Assembly: GCA_022578965.1 (NCBI GenBank)
Contig: MU400526.1
Location: forward strand, 248,001-312,000
Reading direction: 5' to 3'
DNA length: 64,000 bases
Origin: Xylaria sp. FL1777
Lineage: Eukaryota; Ascomycota; Sordariomycetes; Xylariales; Xylariaceae
Below are positions 11,822 through 22,629 of the stretch, piece by piece (positions within the stretch are counted from its first letter, which is position 1; the number at the start of each line of letters is the position of its first letter). Made by a program: the position numbers and the translations under genes. Under the pieces are notes generated by a model, which saw only the letters and a program-made list of their open reading frames with translations, did not search any database and was not told the DNA's origin.

Positions 11822-13253
11822 TGGTGTTAACCTGGCCTCCTACGCGAGGCGTGCGCTCTAATAGGTGAAAGCAGGGAGTGAAATCAGAGTCAACTCAAAA
11901 GACGGGCATGCATGCAACTAGTCTTTTCTTTCTGTCTTTCTTCGTTTGTTTCTTTTCTTTTCTTTTCTTTTATCGCTCCTTTTTCTACTTTCTTTCTTTC
12001 TTTCTGTTTTTTAATTTCCCTCTCGCACCCTCTCCGTCTGCTCACGTGTACTTTTTATTTGCCCTGGCTTGTTTGTTTGCGCACGCAGAAACGTAACACC
12101 AGGCAGCGAGGGAGCGAGTTTGCAGAGCGAATGACTATCGAGATGCAGCCGGAACCACAGGTACGTGTGGATGGATATGGATACGCAGAGCAGCAGAAGG
12201 GTCAAATCATGCAGCGGTGCTGGCTCACCTTCCTAGCTCAATAACACGAAATGGCAGCCCCGACGAAAGGCCCAATCCAATGTCTTGGGACATAAGGTAG
12301 TGCGGTGCGTTGTGCGGCGTGCGTTGTGCGTTGTGGATTGTGGATAGCGGAAGCCTACCCTGTCTGGAAGCGAGAGAATATCTGCTTCGCTACCTAACTA
12401 CGGTACCTAAGGCAATAGAGTGTAAGTAGGTAGGGAGGTAGGTGGGTGATCTGATCGGATCTGGCTGGTGTGTGTTGACATGAAAAAGACGACGCTACTC
12501 AGCTGCTGCACGATGGCCAGCATATGGGATGTGCTGGTACGCTCTGTACAGTATGTTTTGTACGGTACTTCGTACAGAGGTCGCAGTCTGGGCAACGCCA
12601 CCGACAAAATACTTGTGGCTACCCTGGTTTTTGTCCCCGCAACACCGCCCCAATTTTCTTTAAGATGTTTCTAGACCTAATATGGCCTAGCTCTACTAGT
12701 TCCTCGCCTTACTGGTGGCGCTAGAACCATTTAGTCTACCCATGGACTGCTACTGCCAGCTTAACTAGAATGGTGTTTTGCGATGCATACCTGCACATCT
12801 TCAACCAACCTCTAATTTCTACCTACTAACCTGGAATAATCGTTCCCTTTTACCTTACCATAACCCGACATCGTTACCAATACTAAAAGCACAAAACAAG
12901 TTCGAGTTCGAGTTGTACCCGTTTCCCATTTTTCTGGTCTAGTGAAACGCACACGTATTAGCGGCAGCTTACCGACGACAGCACTCACTCACCCTTGCTC
13001 ACTGTTGCTATTCGTCAAGTCACAAAGGTTACAGAGCACATCCAACGGCCATTCGAAGGTTCCACCAGTTTTACATTCATTGCCGAAGACTCTTCTCAGT
13101 ACCTACTTATTCCCGGCTGGGACCACCGGTTTAGCCGCCGACCTCTCTGAAAGCTGAGGCAGTGACGACGTTACCTCCAGGCCGTCTAGTGTAGGGTTTC
13201 ATCCTTGTCTTTGAACAACGTATAACACGGTGCCAGACTCGCTGGCGCTCAAC
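11822..13253. promoter_or_regulatory. Shared divergent promoter region of the ING and Hos2 genes
   Basis: These 1.4 kb separate two divergent chromatin genes. The ING side carries a long pyrimidine tract of TTTC units (about 11922-12020). In the middle is a G/T-rich tract of GTGCGTTGTGC-like units (12300-12345). I see no coding sequence that I would defend. Confidence 0.45.
11922..12020 (+). repeat. Low-complexity polypyrimidine (TTTC)n tract
   Basis: Imperfect runs of CTTT/TTTC fill about 100 bp upstream of the ING start codon. On the ING sense strand this is a GA-rich tract in the promoter or 5' leader, a common feature of fungal promoters. Confidence 0.7.
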
Positions 13254-14756
13254 ATGGAAGTTGACCCGGGTAATCCGTACTCGTTACGGCTTCCGAAGCC
13301 TAATTATCTTCCTCACAATGTAGACTATGACCAGCCAGTTGTTCAGAAATTCTTGAAGCCGCTAGATCGGCCAAGCGACATGGAAAATGCTGCCTATCTC
13401 AACAAGATCAAACGCTTTGCTCATGAGCATGGCATCACCAAACCCAAAGACTATACTGTATCGTTTCACTACAACCCGGATATGGAGAAACATCATTTCG
13501 GCATGACGCATCCAATGAAGCCCTGGCGCTTGACCCTCACCAAGAGTTTAGTATCGGCCTATGGCATGAACTTTGCAATGGACAACTACACGGCGCGCGC
13601 AGCTACGTACGAAGAGTTGACCTCTTACCACGCCAGTGACTACGTCGATCATCTCGCCACGGTCGCACCTCAGCCCCAGCCCCTCGACATGGAGAATCCG
13701 AATCCCGATCTTAAGTTTAACTTGGGCGGGAGCGACTGTCCCTTATTTGAGGGACTTTATAACTACTGCTCGCTCTCGGGGGGCGCATCTCTCGATGCCG
13801 CAAGAAAGCTGTGCGCAAACCAGTCTGACATTGCCATTGCCTGGGGGGGAGGGCTTCATCACGCAAAGAAAGCCGAAGCATCCGGATTTTGCTACATCAA
13901 CGACATTGTTCTCGGCATATTACAATTACTACGCATTCACGCCCGAGTTCTCTATATCGATATTGACGTACATCATGGCGACGGCGTGGAAGAAGCTTTT
14001 TTTTCTACTGATCGAGTTATGACTGTATCGTTTCACAAATACGATCCCTTGAACTTCTTTCCCGGCACCGGCGCCCTTGAGGACAATGGCCCTAAAAGCG
14101 AACATAACCCCGGAGCGCACCATGCCATCAATGTCCCTCTCAACGATGGCATCACTGACGAACAGTACAACTGGTTATTCGAGACAATTATCCAACGGGT
14201 TGTTGACAAGTTCAGGCCAGGTGCTATAGCTCTGCAGTGTGGCGCAGACTCTCTAGCTGGCGACAGGTTAGGCAAATTTAACCTACTTGTTCAAGGCCAC
14301 TCTTCGTGCGTAGAGTTCTGCAAAAAGTTAAAACTTCCCCTCATTCTTTTTGGTGGTGGAGGCTACACGCCGAAAAACGTCGCCCGCGCGTGGACTTACG
14401 AGACAGCAATCGCAATTGGCCACCAAGATGACATACCAACTCAAATCCCGATACATACCCCGTGGAGAGACCGGTTTAAGATCGACTCGCTCCTCCCCAC
14501 AATTCAACAAATCCTAGGTGAACCTCGCCAGAATCGAAACACCCAGAAGAAGTTGACAGAGATTGTACAACATGTTACTGAGCAGCTGCGATTCGTTGGC
14601 GCTGCGCCGAGTGTCCAGATGTCCGTTATCCCACCCGATCTAGGCCCCATCAGGGACGAAGTGGAACAGCGGATTAAGGAGGAATTAGAAGAGAGGGATG
14701 ATCAAGCACGCAAGCTACGGGAAGAAGGCGTCGGCGATCGCATGGAGCTATGTTGA
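13254..14756 (+). CDS. hos2: Class I histone deacetylase, Hos2 type
   Basis: Single-exon gene of 500 residues. I start at ATG 13254 (MEVDPGNPYSL). The open frame extends upstream to 13230, but that codon is GTG. The deacetylase fold carries the expected catalytic blocks: NLGGSDCPLFEGLYNYC, AIAWGGGLHHAKKAEASGFC, YIDIDVHHGDGVEEAF (zinc ligands), SFHKYDP, FFPGTG, LQCGADSLAGDRLGKFNL and LFGGGGYTPKNVARAWTYET. The zinc-dependent enzyme removes acetyl groups from histone lysines. Hos2 is the catalytic subunit of the Set3 complex in yeast and affects development and virulence in filamentous fungi. The C-terminus is a charged helix ending in MELC. Confidence 0.96.
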   Translation: MEVDPGNPYSLRLPKPNYLPHNVDYDQPVVQKFLKPLDRPSDMENAAYLNKIKRFAHEHGITKPKDYTVSFHYNPDMEKHHFGMTHPMKPWRLTLTKSLVSAYGMNFAMDNYTARAATYEELTSYHASDYVDHLATVAPQPQPLDMENPNPDLKFNLGGSDCPLFEGLYNYCSLSGGASLDAARKLCANQSDIAIAWGGGLHHAKKAEASGFCYINDIVLGILQLLRIHARVLYIDIDVHHGDGVEEAFFSTDRVMTVSFHKYDPLNFFPGTGALEDNGPKSEHNPGAHHAINVPLNDGITDEQYNWLFETIIQRVVDKFRPGAIALQCGADSLAGDRLGKFNLLVQGHSSCVEFCKKLKLPLILFGGGGYTPKNVARAWTYETAIAIGHQDDIPTQIPIHTPWRDRFKIDSLLPTIQQILGEPRQNRNTQKKLTEIVQHVTEQLRFVGAAPSVQMSVIPPDLGPIRDEVEQRIKEELEERDDQARKLREEGVGDRMELC

Positions 14757-15377
14757 GACGTGGAAGTATCTTGAATATAAAGTTATCCCGCCGCCGGCAT
14801 ATGACATAACCGGGAAAATCCCTGAATTTGGACAACTACATCATGTACATGCCGTGCGTCATCTGATTGGCACCTTTCCTCACAGCAATAATAGCCCAAC
14901 TTGCGATGGTGTCGCCTCAAGGGTGGCGATAGTATCTCTTAACAACATGTCTAGCTCTCATGTTTCGAATCACCATATGAGAGAATAGCAGTTGTAGGCT
15001 AACATGCATCACCAGGGCCAAGTGTATCAGAAGAAGCAAAAATCGCGATGCAGGTAGCTCACCACCTGACTAAACTGACAATATAGATTCTACATTAGCA
15101 GTGCGGAGCAGGTTTACGAAGTATACAAAGAGCAGATAGTCCAGTTCGCGTCATATTTGCAATCCTATATACATATTATATATAGTGTGTATATTCATAC
15201 GTTCTTACCAAAGACGCCGACTATAGCCAAGAAGCATTACAGACAAAGGCATCTTAGTACTCCGGAGGTACTAGAGATCATTTGGCGGTCATATAGTTAA
15301 ACCCACAGCAACTTTAGTAAAAACACAAGCTTTACTATTTCATTAGAGCAACAGCCTAAACGCCCTATATACACAGT
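14757..15377. other. Shared 3' region of convergent Hos2 and aminopeptidase genes
   Basis: No gene is seen. An AT-rich stretch with TATATA runs lies near 15165-15195. Confidence 0.5.
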
Positions 15378-17018
15378 CTAGATCATAGTGTCGCTCCTAT
15401 GAGAGCACAACTTCTGCGCTGCAGCAGACGCGGCAACCCGCTTCCACTTGAGGAACTGACCGCGGATGGCAGTCACGCTACGAGGATTGACAGACTCTTT
15501 GCGTCGTGGAGGGACACCATCGAGCGACAGAGCGAACTCGGCGACTGCGTTGGCGGCAGCCTTGGCATTGGCGGTTAATGCGTCGAGGTTGACATTAGAG
15601 ACAGTATCGCACGCGATATGGTAACAAGGGTCAGTGGTAGTGCTGGCACCTGTGAAGATGCCGGAAGATGGAATGCCGAGTTCAACGAACCCGACATAAT
15701 CAGAGCTCGAGCCGAAATTAACATAGTAAGGCTCCTTGCCCGCGGCCTTCAGCCACTGCACAAGCTTCGAAGCGCCAGCCGCATCGCCCTCGTTATCGCC
15801 AATGTAGACCTGGTACTCGGGATATGGGGAACCGACCATATCATAGTTGAAGTAGAAGCGAATCTTGTCGGCCTCCTCCGGCGTCAGGTTCGAAGTGTAA
15901 TAAAGAGAGCCTACAAGTCCGCTCTCCTCTGCCCCCCACCAAGCAAACCGCACCTTGTTTGGATATCCGTCGTAGTAACGGAGTTCTGTCATAATCTCCA
16001 TCAACAAACTAGTTCCTGAGCCATCGTCATTTACACCAGGCCCGGCCTGGACTGAATCCAGATGTGCGCCCAACATAATGACGTTGTTAGGGTCGCCCTG
16101 CTTGGTCTCGGCAATGATGTTCCACGTCTTACGCTCCTCGAAAATGGCGTCGACGAAAAGTTCCACGACCACCTCTTCTCCAGCTTCCAGTTTCTCCTTC
16201 CAGGCTTCGCCTACAGCTAATGGGATCGTCCCCACGGGGACCAGTAGCCCGTAACTCTCAGCACTCAGGGTTGCCGAATTCGGGGTACCAGGAAGATTGT
16301 GGTATATCAGAACACCCACCGCGCCATGAGCTTTGGCAAGCTTGATTTTATCCACGAGCGCACAGTTGCCACGCTTTACCAGCGCCAGCTTTCCGGTGGC
16401 ATCGATACCCTCCCATTGATCAGCAAAGCAGCCCGATCCTATACGGCCGATCTCGTTAGACACCAGATTTCCTCCGCGTGGGATGTTCGGGCCACCACTG
16501 AGACCTACCTCTCGTGTCGTCAACGGGTGTGTCAATAAGTGGGGCTTTGATTGGGCCATCGTCGGTACCCGGATTGTAAATAAGCGATATGACGTCGACC
16601 GGTTCGCCATCAGGCCCAGTAACGGAGATCTCGCGAACCTCATTATACAAGTGGTCAAAATACTGTACGGTAGTATCGTACTCGGGCCCAAAGCGCGTCT
16701 TCGCACGTTCGAGGACGTAGTCTGATGACGCTTTGTACCCAGGCGACCCAAATGCACGGTGACCACCGTTCTCCTTGCCAATGCGGTCCAAATTCCAGAG
16801 GTTACGTTCTAGCCTGGGACGAGAATCAGCTTTATTTCACTTATATTTGTATATATCAGCTTCTTCGCTACAGGTCGACAGTCGCTAAATCAGTTAGTGG
16901 TAGCTTACCCTTCTGTTCGGATACTTGCCACAAGATTTTCTGGCTTAAGGACATGATCAGTTGCCAATCCCTGAGCCGCGAACAGCGAAGCGAAAGCGAG
17001 GACCTCGAGGACCTTCAT
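15378..17018 (-). CDS. Secreted M28 zinc aminopeptidase with PA domain
   Basis: Three exons on the minus strand, 17018-16909, 16813-16509 and 16438-15378, give 491 residues. The N-terminus MKVLEVLAFASLFAAQGLA is a signal peptide, so the enzyme is secreted or vacuolar. A protease-associated (PA) domain surrounds SGCFADQWEGI...LALVKRGNCALVDKI. The peptidase domain shows the M28 zinc ligands and base: GAHLDSV, GPGVNDDGSGT, WWGAEESGLVGS, NYDMVGSP and YHIACDT. It cleaves N-terminal residues from peptides, as in fungal leucine aminopeptidase/aminopeptidase Y. Intron 2 (70 bp) can be read through in two frames and mimics a frameshift. Splicing it restores TRGSGCFADQWEG. The C-terminal tail after about residue 450 is basic and not conserved as far as I can tell. 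Confidence 0.92.
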
Positions 17019-18216
17019 ATTGAAATAATAGCTAGCCGGCGTGAGTCAATAAGACAGAGGCATGAAAGCTGCATGTAGGGGAGGGCCTCTCCCATTGCTT
17101 TATATACAGCTTCTTCGCGTGCTGATAACCTAGTCTAACCCCATGGTAACGACCCTGGGCGGGAGTTGTCTGAGGGGTCTTGAGCAAACTTGGCGCAACA
17201 CTTGGCTCGGCCGATGAGCAGTCAGCGATTATTATATCGAAGCAATTTCAGCCCTCGGCTCTCTAACAGATCCTGTGCTACCTCATTTTCTCGGTAACGG
17301 TCCTTACACCATTCCGTCCTGTGGATTCCAAGCCGCTGTGATCATAGAAAGTTTTCCTATTAGTAAATTCAGATCTATCTCTTGGTGATCTCTTTCAACT
17401 CGCCACAACACCTACCCCAAGTTCTTCAACCCAACGAACAATACGAAGACGATTTTGGCATTGCTGGCCATGATAACGCAATCATGCTATACTTTGTAGA
17501 TAGTGCGGAGAGGCTTTCTTGTATGTCACCAACACGAAATACGGTTAGAGAGCACTGAGAAGCCACGAATGGCCCTCATGATATCTTTCCGCCAAGGGCA
17601 CTCGTCAGCTTCTCACCTCTTGGCACCTGCCTATCAAAGCCGGCTTGGCGAATGCTAAGAGACCAATATCCGCCCTGGGCCGTTCTGGCTGGACTGCTAC
17701 GTTCTACCGGCTAGGTTCGCGTATCTCATGGCGTCCTGGCAATATGTCGTGATAACTTGACTTTCATTTACGTAGTTGCTAATCGCAGCCTACTATTGTA
17801 CTGATTGGATCTCCTCATAAGGCGCCAAGCTATTTGATACAACCATTCTAGACCGATCATGTCACGCGTCAACTGGTACAGGTCAGCTTCCTGCATTCAC
17901 TTCAAGTCGTCTACATTCACTACAAACCTCCCATCCTCATCACAAGCCTCCTACAGACAACGCATCTATTTACCTTCGGGCCATCCTTTTCCTTGCTGCC
18001 GAAATTGCTCTTTCCCAGGATATTCCGAGAAATCGCGAGTCGATGTATACTCGACTGTCGAACGATACTTGATCCAGTTCTGGTCACTCGATACTAAATA
18101 CACGGTGGTAGAGCTGATCCTCGCCTCAAGGACCATGCTTTGAGCTACGGGAACGCAGAAACTCAAAGAATGAAAATGACCCTTATCAAAACAAATTATA
18201 AGATATTTGTGGCATC
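17019..18216. other. Intergenic region between aminopeptidase and transcription factor genes
   Basis: No supported gene. A minus-strand open frame (17966-18220) directly follows the transcription factor stop and could hide a further exon of that gene, but I see no family motif in it. Confidence 0.4.
17098..17106 (-). promoter_or_regulatory. TATA box of the M28 aminopeptidase gene
   Basis: TATATAAAG on the minus strand lies 80 bp upstream of the aminopeptidase ATG (17018), a typical TATA position. Confidence 0.5.
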
Positions 18217-19199
18217 TCATCCTTGCGTTAGTGTCTTGCTACATAAGAGGTCTATCTCTGGGTCCTTAAGCACCAATGCTCCCATGAATTTTCGGTACAT
18301 CCGTTCTAAAAGACCTGTCAAGCCGAGCTCCCCTGCGCCACCGCTAGAATTGACCATAGCAAATACGCCTTTCAGATGTTTCCTAGCAATAGTGTGCTCA
18401 CCCGCCTTCACCTGGATGAGAAATTATCAGTCGTCTGTTTCTGGGGAAAACGCAGCCCAGGCGTGCTATGAACTCCAGAAAGGCATTACCTCGTCCACCG
18501 CAAGGGCAATTGCTTTAGCGACAGTCATGATATTGACAGGACCAGAAGTATTGTTCACTTCTTGTCGTAGTGTCTGAAGGCATATTTGCTTATACTCCAG
18601 AGCCAATTGTACAAAGATGACGTTGCCTGGTTGGACCTGCAGGATGTAGCGGCATGTACTCAGGAGAATAGCGGCGATCATTAGCGCGTCATCTGTGATG
18701 GCGAGACCAACCCATTCTCGAAGCAGCTGGGTCTTGTGGTCTCCTGGATAGTCGAATAAGCCGCAGTGGCCAATAGTGAATGGCACGATTACGTGAACAT
18801 CTGTGACCAGAGCGATGTATGTCAGCAGGGGAGCGAGACCGTTGTTGACCTTGAAGGGGGTCTTCTCCCATGCTTCGGTAAGAGAAATATCATTATGATG
18901 GACATACAGTGATTTAACAGAAAATTTTCCACCGAAGAGAGCGGCCTTGCCAAGGATGAGAACAGGTCTTTATTACTGTTGAATACTTGGCTCAGAGGGC
19001 TCAAGATAGCTTCCTCGGATGCAGTGAAGACCTTGTTAACCCTGACACTAGTTATCTCTTTTCTATATTTTTCCGTTTGCTCCCGTCTTCTCCGGGCGTG
19101 TGCCTGGCGAAAGGCGTGGGAATAGGCTAGTTTCTTAGACTCGGATGAAAGTGCTTCCATCGGATTCGAGACGGCGACAAATTGGAACTGGCGGGCCAT
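18217..19199 (-). CDS. Fungal-specific transcription factor domain protein without a zinc cluster
   Basis: My model has exons 19199-18908, 18800-18490 and 18411-18217 (265 residues). The N-terminus MARQFQFVAVSNPMEAL followed by a basic stretch (AHARRRREQTEKYRKEI) is typical of ascomycete proteins that carry the PF11951-like regulator domain but no Zn2Cys6 finger. Splicing intron 1 (donor GTATGT, acceptor GTCACAG) gives NHYVHVIVPF, matching the family pattern. Intron 2 restores AVDEVKAGEHTIARKHL. Residues such as QLLREWVGLAITDDALMIAAILLSTCRYI form the all-helical core. At 265 residues it is shorter than usual, and the end (LLCSKTLTQG) looks abrupt, so either an exon is missing or the gene is truncated. 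The role is probably transcriptional regulation; the target is unknown. Confidence 0.72.
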
Positions 19200-19926
19200 A
19201 CTTGAAGCTCGACAGAGAAGTTCAGATGGCACGGGTTAGTGAAGTGATACTGATGTTGCGGAGGTAGTTGAAGGGTCACGGAAACCTCTCGGACACCCGA
19301 AGCGCATTTGTCAGACGCCGGTCCCTGCCAAGAAAAAGGATTGCCCGATCGGGAAGTGGCTATATACGTATGTGGATCTTGGTGATGTCAAGCCACGATG
19401 AACCGCCTACCACGCTCATGAGGTGAAAGTCTGTCAAAAAATTTCCCTCCTATGTCTAGGAAGGCAGTTCATAGAGAGGAATGTAATTGGTGCGGCAATC
19501 ACGGAAAGACGATCTCTTACCCACGCATCTCTGACAGATGGCGCTGACTTACTCCCTGTGCAAGTAGTTTGGCATGATAGAGATTCTCTACGCCAAGACT
19601 TAATACTTCCTCATCGAGCTAAAAGCTAAGTCTCCGTAGCTGAAGCTATTTTGATATCGAGTCACTTTTATAAGCAAAGCCCGTATTTGATGGATTGGTA
19701 ATAAGGGTGCTATCTACTCTTTCGGTCAAGAGACTTCCTCTGGTATTGCTTAGGACAGGGTACTAGCAGAGTCGGGTTCGAGTAGATAGAGGGTTATCAA
19801 AGATTTACCAGACACTATATAAGGGCCTCATTCGAGGCTTTGAATCAAGAGCAATGTCCACTCCTTACTATACTCTACTCTTCACGTCCACCGAACCCAC
19901 CAAAGCGTCAGTTTTCTTACAGCACC
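19200..19926. promoter_or_regulatory. Shared divergent promoter of the transcription factor and ketoreductase genes
   Basis: 727 bp separate two head-to-head genes. A TATA element for the right-hand gene is at 19816-19823. Nothing in it looks coding. Confidence 0.5.
19816..19823 (+). promoter_or_regulatory. TATA box of the ketoreductase gene
   Basis: TATATAAG lies about 105 bp upstream of the ATG at 19927. Confidence 0.55.
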
Positions 19927-21041
19927 ATGTCTCCTTTAACTACCTCTATTCCTGCTGGCTCCTGGATCCTGGTGACCGGTGCTAGCGGCTTCCTCGCATC
20001 CCATGTCTGCCTTCAGTTCTTAGAAAGGGGTTTCAAGGTTCGAGGTACCGTTCGCGATTCAACTCAAGCTTCGTGGCTCTTGGAAGGTCGCTTCAAGTCA
20101 TATGCCGACGCCGGAGCAATCGAGCTCGTCTCCGTCCCTCATCTTGGCGCTGATGGCGCCTACGATGAGGCAATCAAAGGCGTTGCTGCTATCCTTCACA
20201 CTGCCTACGTTACAAAGATCGTCCCTGATCCAAACGAAGTCATTACCCCCATGGTAACCGCCGTTCGGTCGATCATGAATGCGGCTATCCGAGAGCCCTC
20301 GGTCAAGGAGGTCGTATTTACCAGCAGTGCTGTTACTACCTCACCGTTTGTTCGTGGAACTGACAATGGCGTCATCGGGCGGGACTCCTGGAATGATGCC
20401 GTCCTTGATGTTGCATGGGCACCACCTCCATACGGCATGTCTCATGCCATAGCCAACTACCCTGCTAGTAAGGTAGCCGCTGAGAAGGAAGCCTGGAAGT
20501 TTGTCCAGGAAAATAACCTCCACTTCAATGTCAATGTTGTGTCTCCCGCGGGGCTGATCGGAGAACCCCTCAACAAGAAACATATTGAAGGACAGGCCAA
20601 CTGGATTGTCCACGCCTACAGGGGTAACAAAGCGAAAATGGACCAATTGCCAGCTTGTAAGCACTACTCCCCCAGCTAATTCTCAAGCTTCAACCGAGCC
20701 GTGATCTGACTCTTGCGATAATAGCCTTCTACGGGGATATAAAAGATGTGGCGTTGATCCATGTGGCAGCCGTTCTAGATCCCGAGGTCAAGAACGCACG
20801 ACTCCAATCTTGGGGACATAGCGCTCACTGGAATGACGTACTCCCTATTCTACGCCGACTTCGTCCGCAGAAGAAGTTTCTTGATGACTACCCTGACCCG
20901 TATCATATCGAGGTATCAATCGATCAAACAGACTCTATCGCGCTTCTGAAGAAGTGGTCCGACAAACCAGACAAGAAGGGATGGACGTCTTTGGAGGACA
21001 GCATCTCTGAAAACATCATAAATCCATACCTTGAGGACTGA
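19927..21041 (+). CDS. NAD(P)-dependent aldehyde/ketoreductase, extended SDR (Gre2/DFR-like)
   Basis: Two exons, 19927-20656 and 20725-21041, give 348 residues. The Rossmann motif is VTGASGFLASH near residue 17. The catalytic serine region is VVFTSSAVTT and the YxxxK motif is NYPASKVAAEK. The splice restores LPASFYGDIKDVALIHVAA, the family's usual D-V-A-x-x-H-V block. This is the dihydroflavonol-4-reductase/Gre2-like group, which reduces aldehydes and ketones such as methylglyoxal or secondary-metabolite intermediates. The start at 19927 (MSPLTTSIPAGSW) gives the normal distance to the glycine motif; the open frame upstream of it has no family character. It lies head-to-head with a transcription factor that may control it. 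Confidence 0.9.
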
Positions 21042-21849
21042 GAAGACAACAGGGTTCAGTGGCACTCTTTCAGCCCGCCTCCCTTCACGATGCTAAGGAC
21101 CTAATAGAAGAGTAAATGTTTCTCTATTACCTAGTATACTCCTAATCTAGCTCAAAAGAACCTAGATAGCTGATAGAAGCTGTTGACAACTATCTAGCCA
21201 AAAGGCTATTAAAATAGGGCCAGGGAATTTTCACTTGTCTTATTATGGTTGGTAGATATGATTATGAAGATAATTGGCGCGCATATGCAGTCTACATCTT
21301 GAGCTGCTTGTTCGAGAAGGATGAGAACGGACGAGTAAATATCCTCGCATGTTTCACCGTATCCTAGTAGACTAATTTAGATGACAAGATCCATATGTTG
21401 CAAAGTACTTGCACACTATAGCCACAGGGATATTAACATAGAACGGACTTCATAATTGCCATTAAATGGCTATAGTAAGGAGTATCAAGCCAAAAACCAA
21501 TATGTCGTATGAACTATCTAGTTTAGCATTATCAACAACGCTGGATAATAGGTTAAAGGAGTGGTATTAACTATAAACAAGGACTACGGTGGAAAATAAG
21601 TGTCCCATAGTATCTTAAAAATCCAAGTTTAGAGTTAAGAGTACATATCCAATCTAAGTATTCTGTGAATCGTCAACAAACAAGTAAGCCAAGGAGAGTG
21701 TGGGTCGTGAGTCTGCGATTCCAACCCAAAACGTATCCAATTAATAATAGGAACCTCTTTCCCCCCTCTCGGTTGAGAACCTGAATATCTACTCTTACGC
21801 ATCTTTACTTCTCATACTCCATAAAAGCTTAGTTATTTGAAAAAAAAAA
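21042..21849. other. AT-rich intergenic region upstream of the GNAT gene
   Basis: No gene is seen. The region is AT-rich and ends in a run of A that abuts the GNAT start codon, in sharp contrast with the GC-rich gene that follows. Confidence 0.5.
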
Positions 21850-22629
21850 ATGGCAACTCCGACAACTCCAGAAAAGGACGCCCTCCTCGTCGAGGTCGTC
21901 GACAACGCAGGGGACTTCACAGACGTCTTCCGCTGCGTAAGCGAAGCGTTCGGCCGACAAGTCCACGACGCCATCTGGGAGGCCTTCAACCCGGGCTGGG
22001 ACACGCCCGCGGGCCAAGCCGCGGGCGCAGAGCGGATGGTCCGCAGGTGGGAGTCGACGACGCGCGACGGCAGGGGGAACCCGAACGCCGTGTTCATCAG
22101 GGCGACGCTCCCGGACCCGCAGCAGCAGCAGTCCGGCGGACGCCGCGTGACCGTCGGCTTCGCCATCTGGATCCAGATCTCCACCGTCGAGGCACACGGC
22201 GACACCAAGCTGGGCGCGGCGCTGGATGATGCTGCCCTGCAGGCCCTGTACCCCGGCAACGAGACCGAGCAGCGGTTTCTGCGGCAGATGTTCCGCTCGC
22301 TGTTCAAGTCGCGCGTGGACTTCGTCCGGAGCAAGACGGTGGCGGCCGCGGACCCGCCTGCCGTTATGACGCTCGACCTGTGCGTCACGCATCCGGACTT
22401 CCAGCGCCGGGGCGTTGCGTCGAAGTTGGTGCGGTGGGGGCTCGAGGAGGCGCGGCGGCGTGGGGTCCGATACGCCACCACCGAAGCATCAAGCATGGGC
22501 CGACACGTGTACGCGCGCCTAGGGTTCCAACCGCAGGGCGGCGAGACCGTGTACGAGGTTGATGAGGAGTTTGCGGACCGCGAGAAGCCGTCGAATCTTT
22601 TCATGGTTTATTCCCGTGACTCTAAGTGA
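21850..22629 (+). CDS. GNAT-family N-acetyltransferase
   Basis: Single exon of 259 residues. The acetyl-CoA-binding signature is HPDFQRRGVASKLVRWGLEEARRRG, whose R/Q-x-x-G-x-A motif A appears as RRGVAS. Strand beta-4 before it reads MTLDLCVTHP. The later A-R-L-G-F motif (YARLGFQPQGGETVYEVD) is motif B. The protein should transfer an acetyl group from acetyl-CoA to a small molecule or amine; the substrate is unknown. The first three quarters of the gene is strongly GC-rich with G or C at most third positions, unlike flanking AT-rich DNA and neighbouring genes. The frame opens immediately after a run of As. There are no introns. Acquisition from elsewhere is possible but not shown. Confidence 0.88.
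   Translation: MATPTTPEKDALLVEVVDNAGDFTDVFRCVSEAFGRQVHDAIWEAFNPGWDTPAGQAAGAERMVRRWESTTRDGRGNPNAVFIRATLPDPQQQQSGGRRVTVGFAIWIQISTVEAHGDTKLGAALDDAALQALYPGNETEQRFLRQMFRSLFKSRVDFVRSKTVAAADPPAVMTLDLCVTHPDFQRRGVASKLVRWGLEEARRRGVRYATTEASSMGRHVYARLGFQPQGGETVYEVDEEFADREKPSNLFMVYSRDSK

Noticed and set aside
13230..13253. Upstream extension of the Hos2 frame
   Set aside because: The first codon is GTG. The ATG at 13254 gives the expected N-terminus.
16439..16508. Apparent frameshift in the M28 aminopeptidase gene
   Set aside because: A GTAGGT donor and GTATAG acceptor define a 70-bp intron that restores the PA domain in phase.
21795..22604. Long minus-strand frame opposite the GNAT gene
   Set aside because: A shadow of the GC-rich coding strand; its translation is Arg/Ser-rich with no domain.
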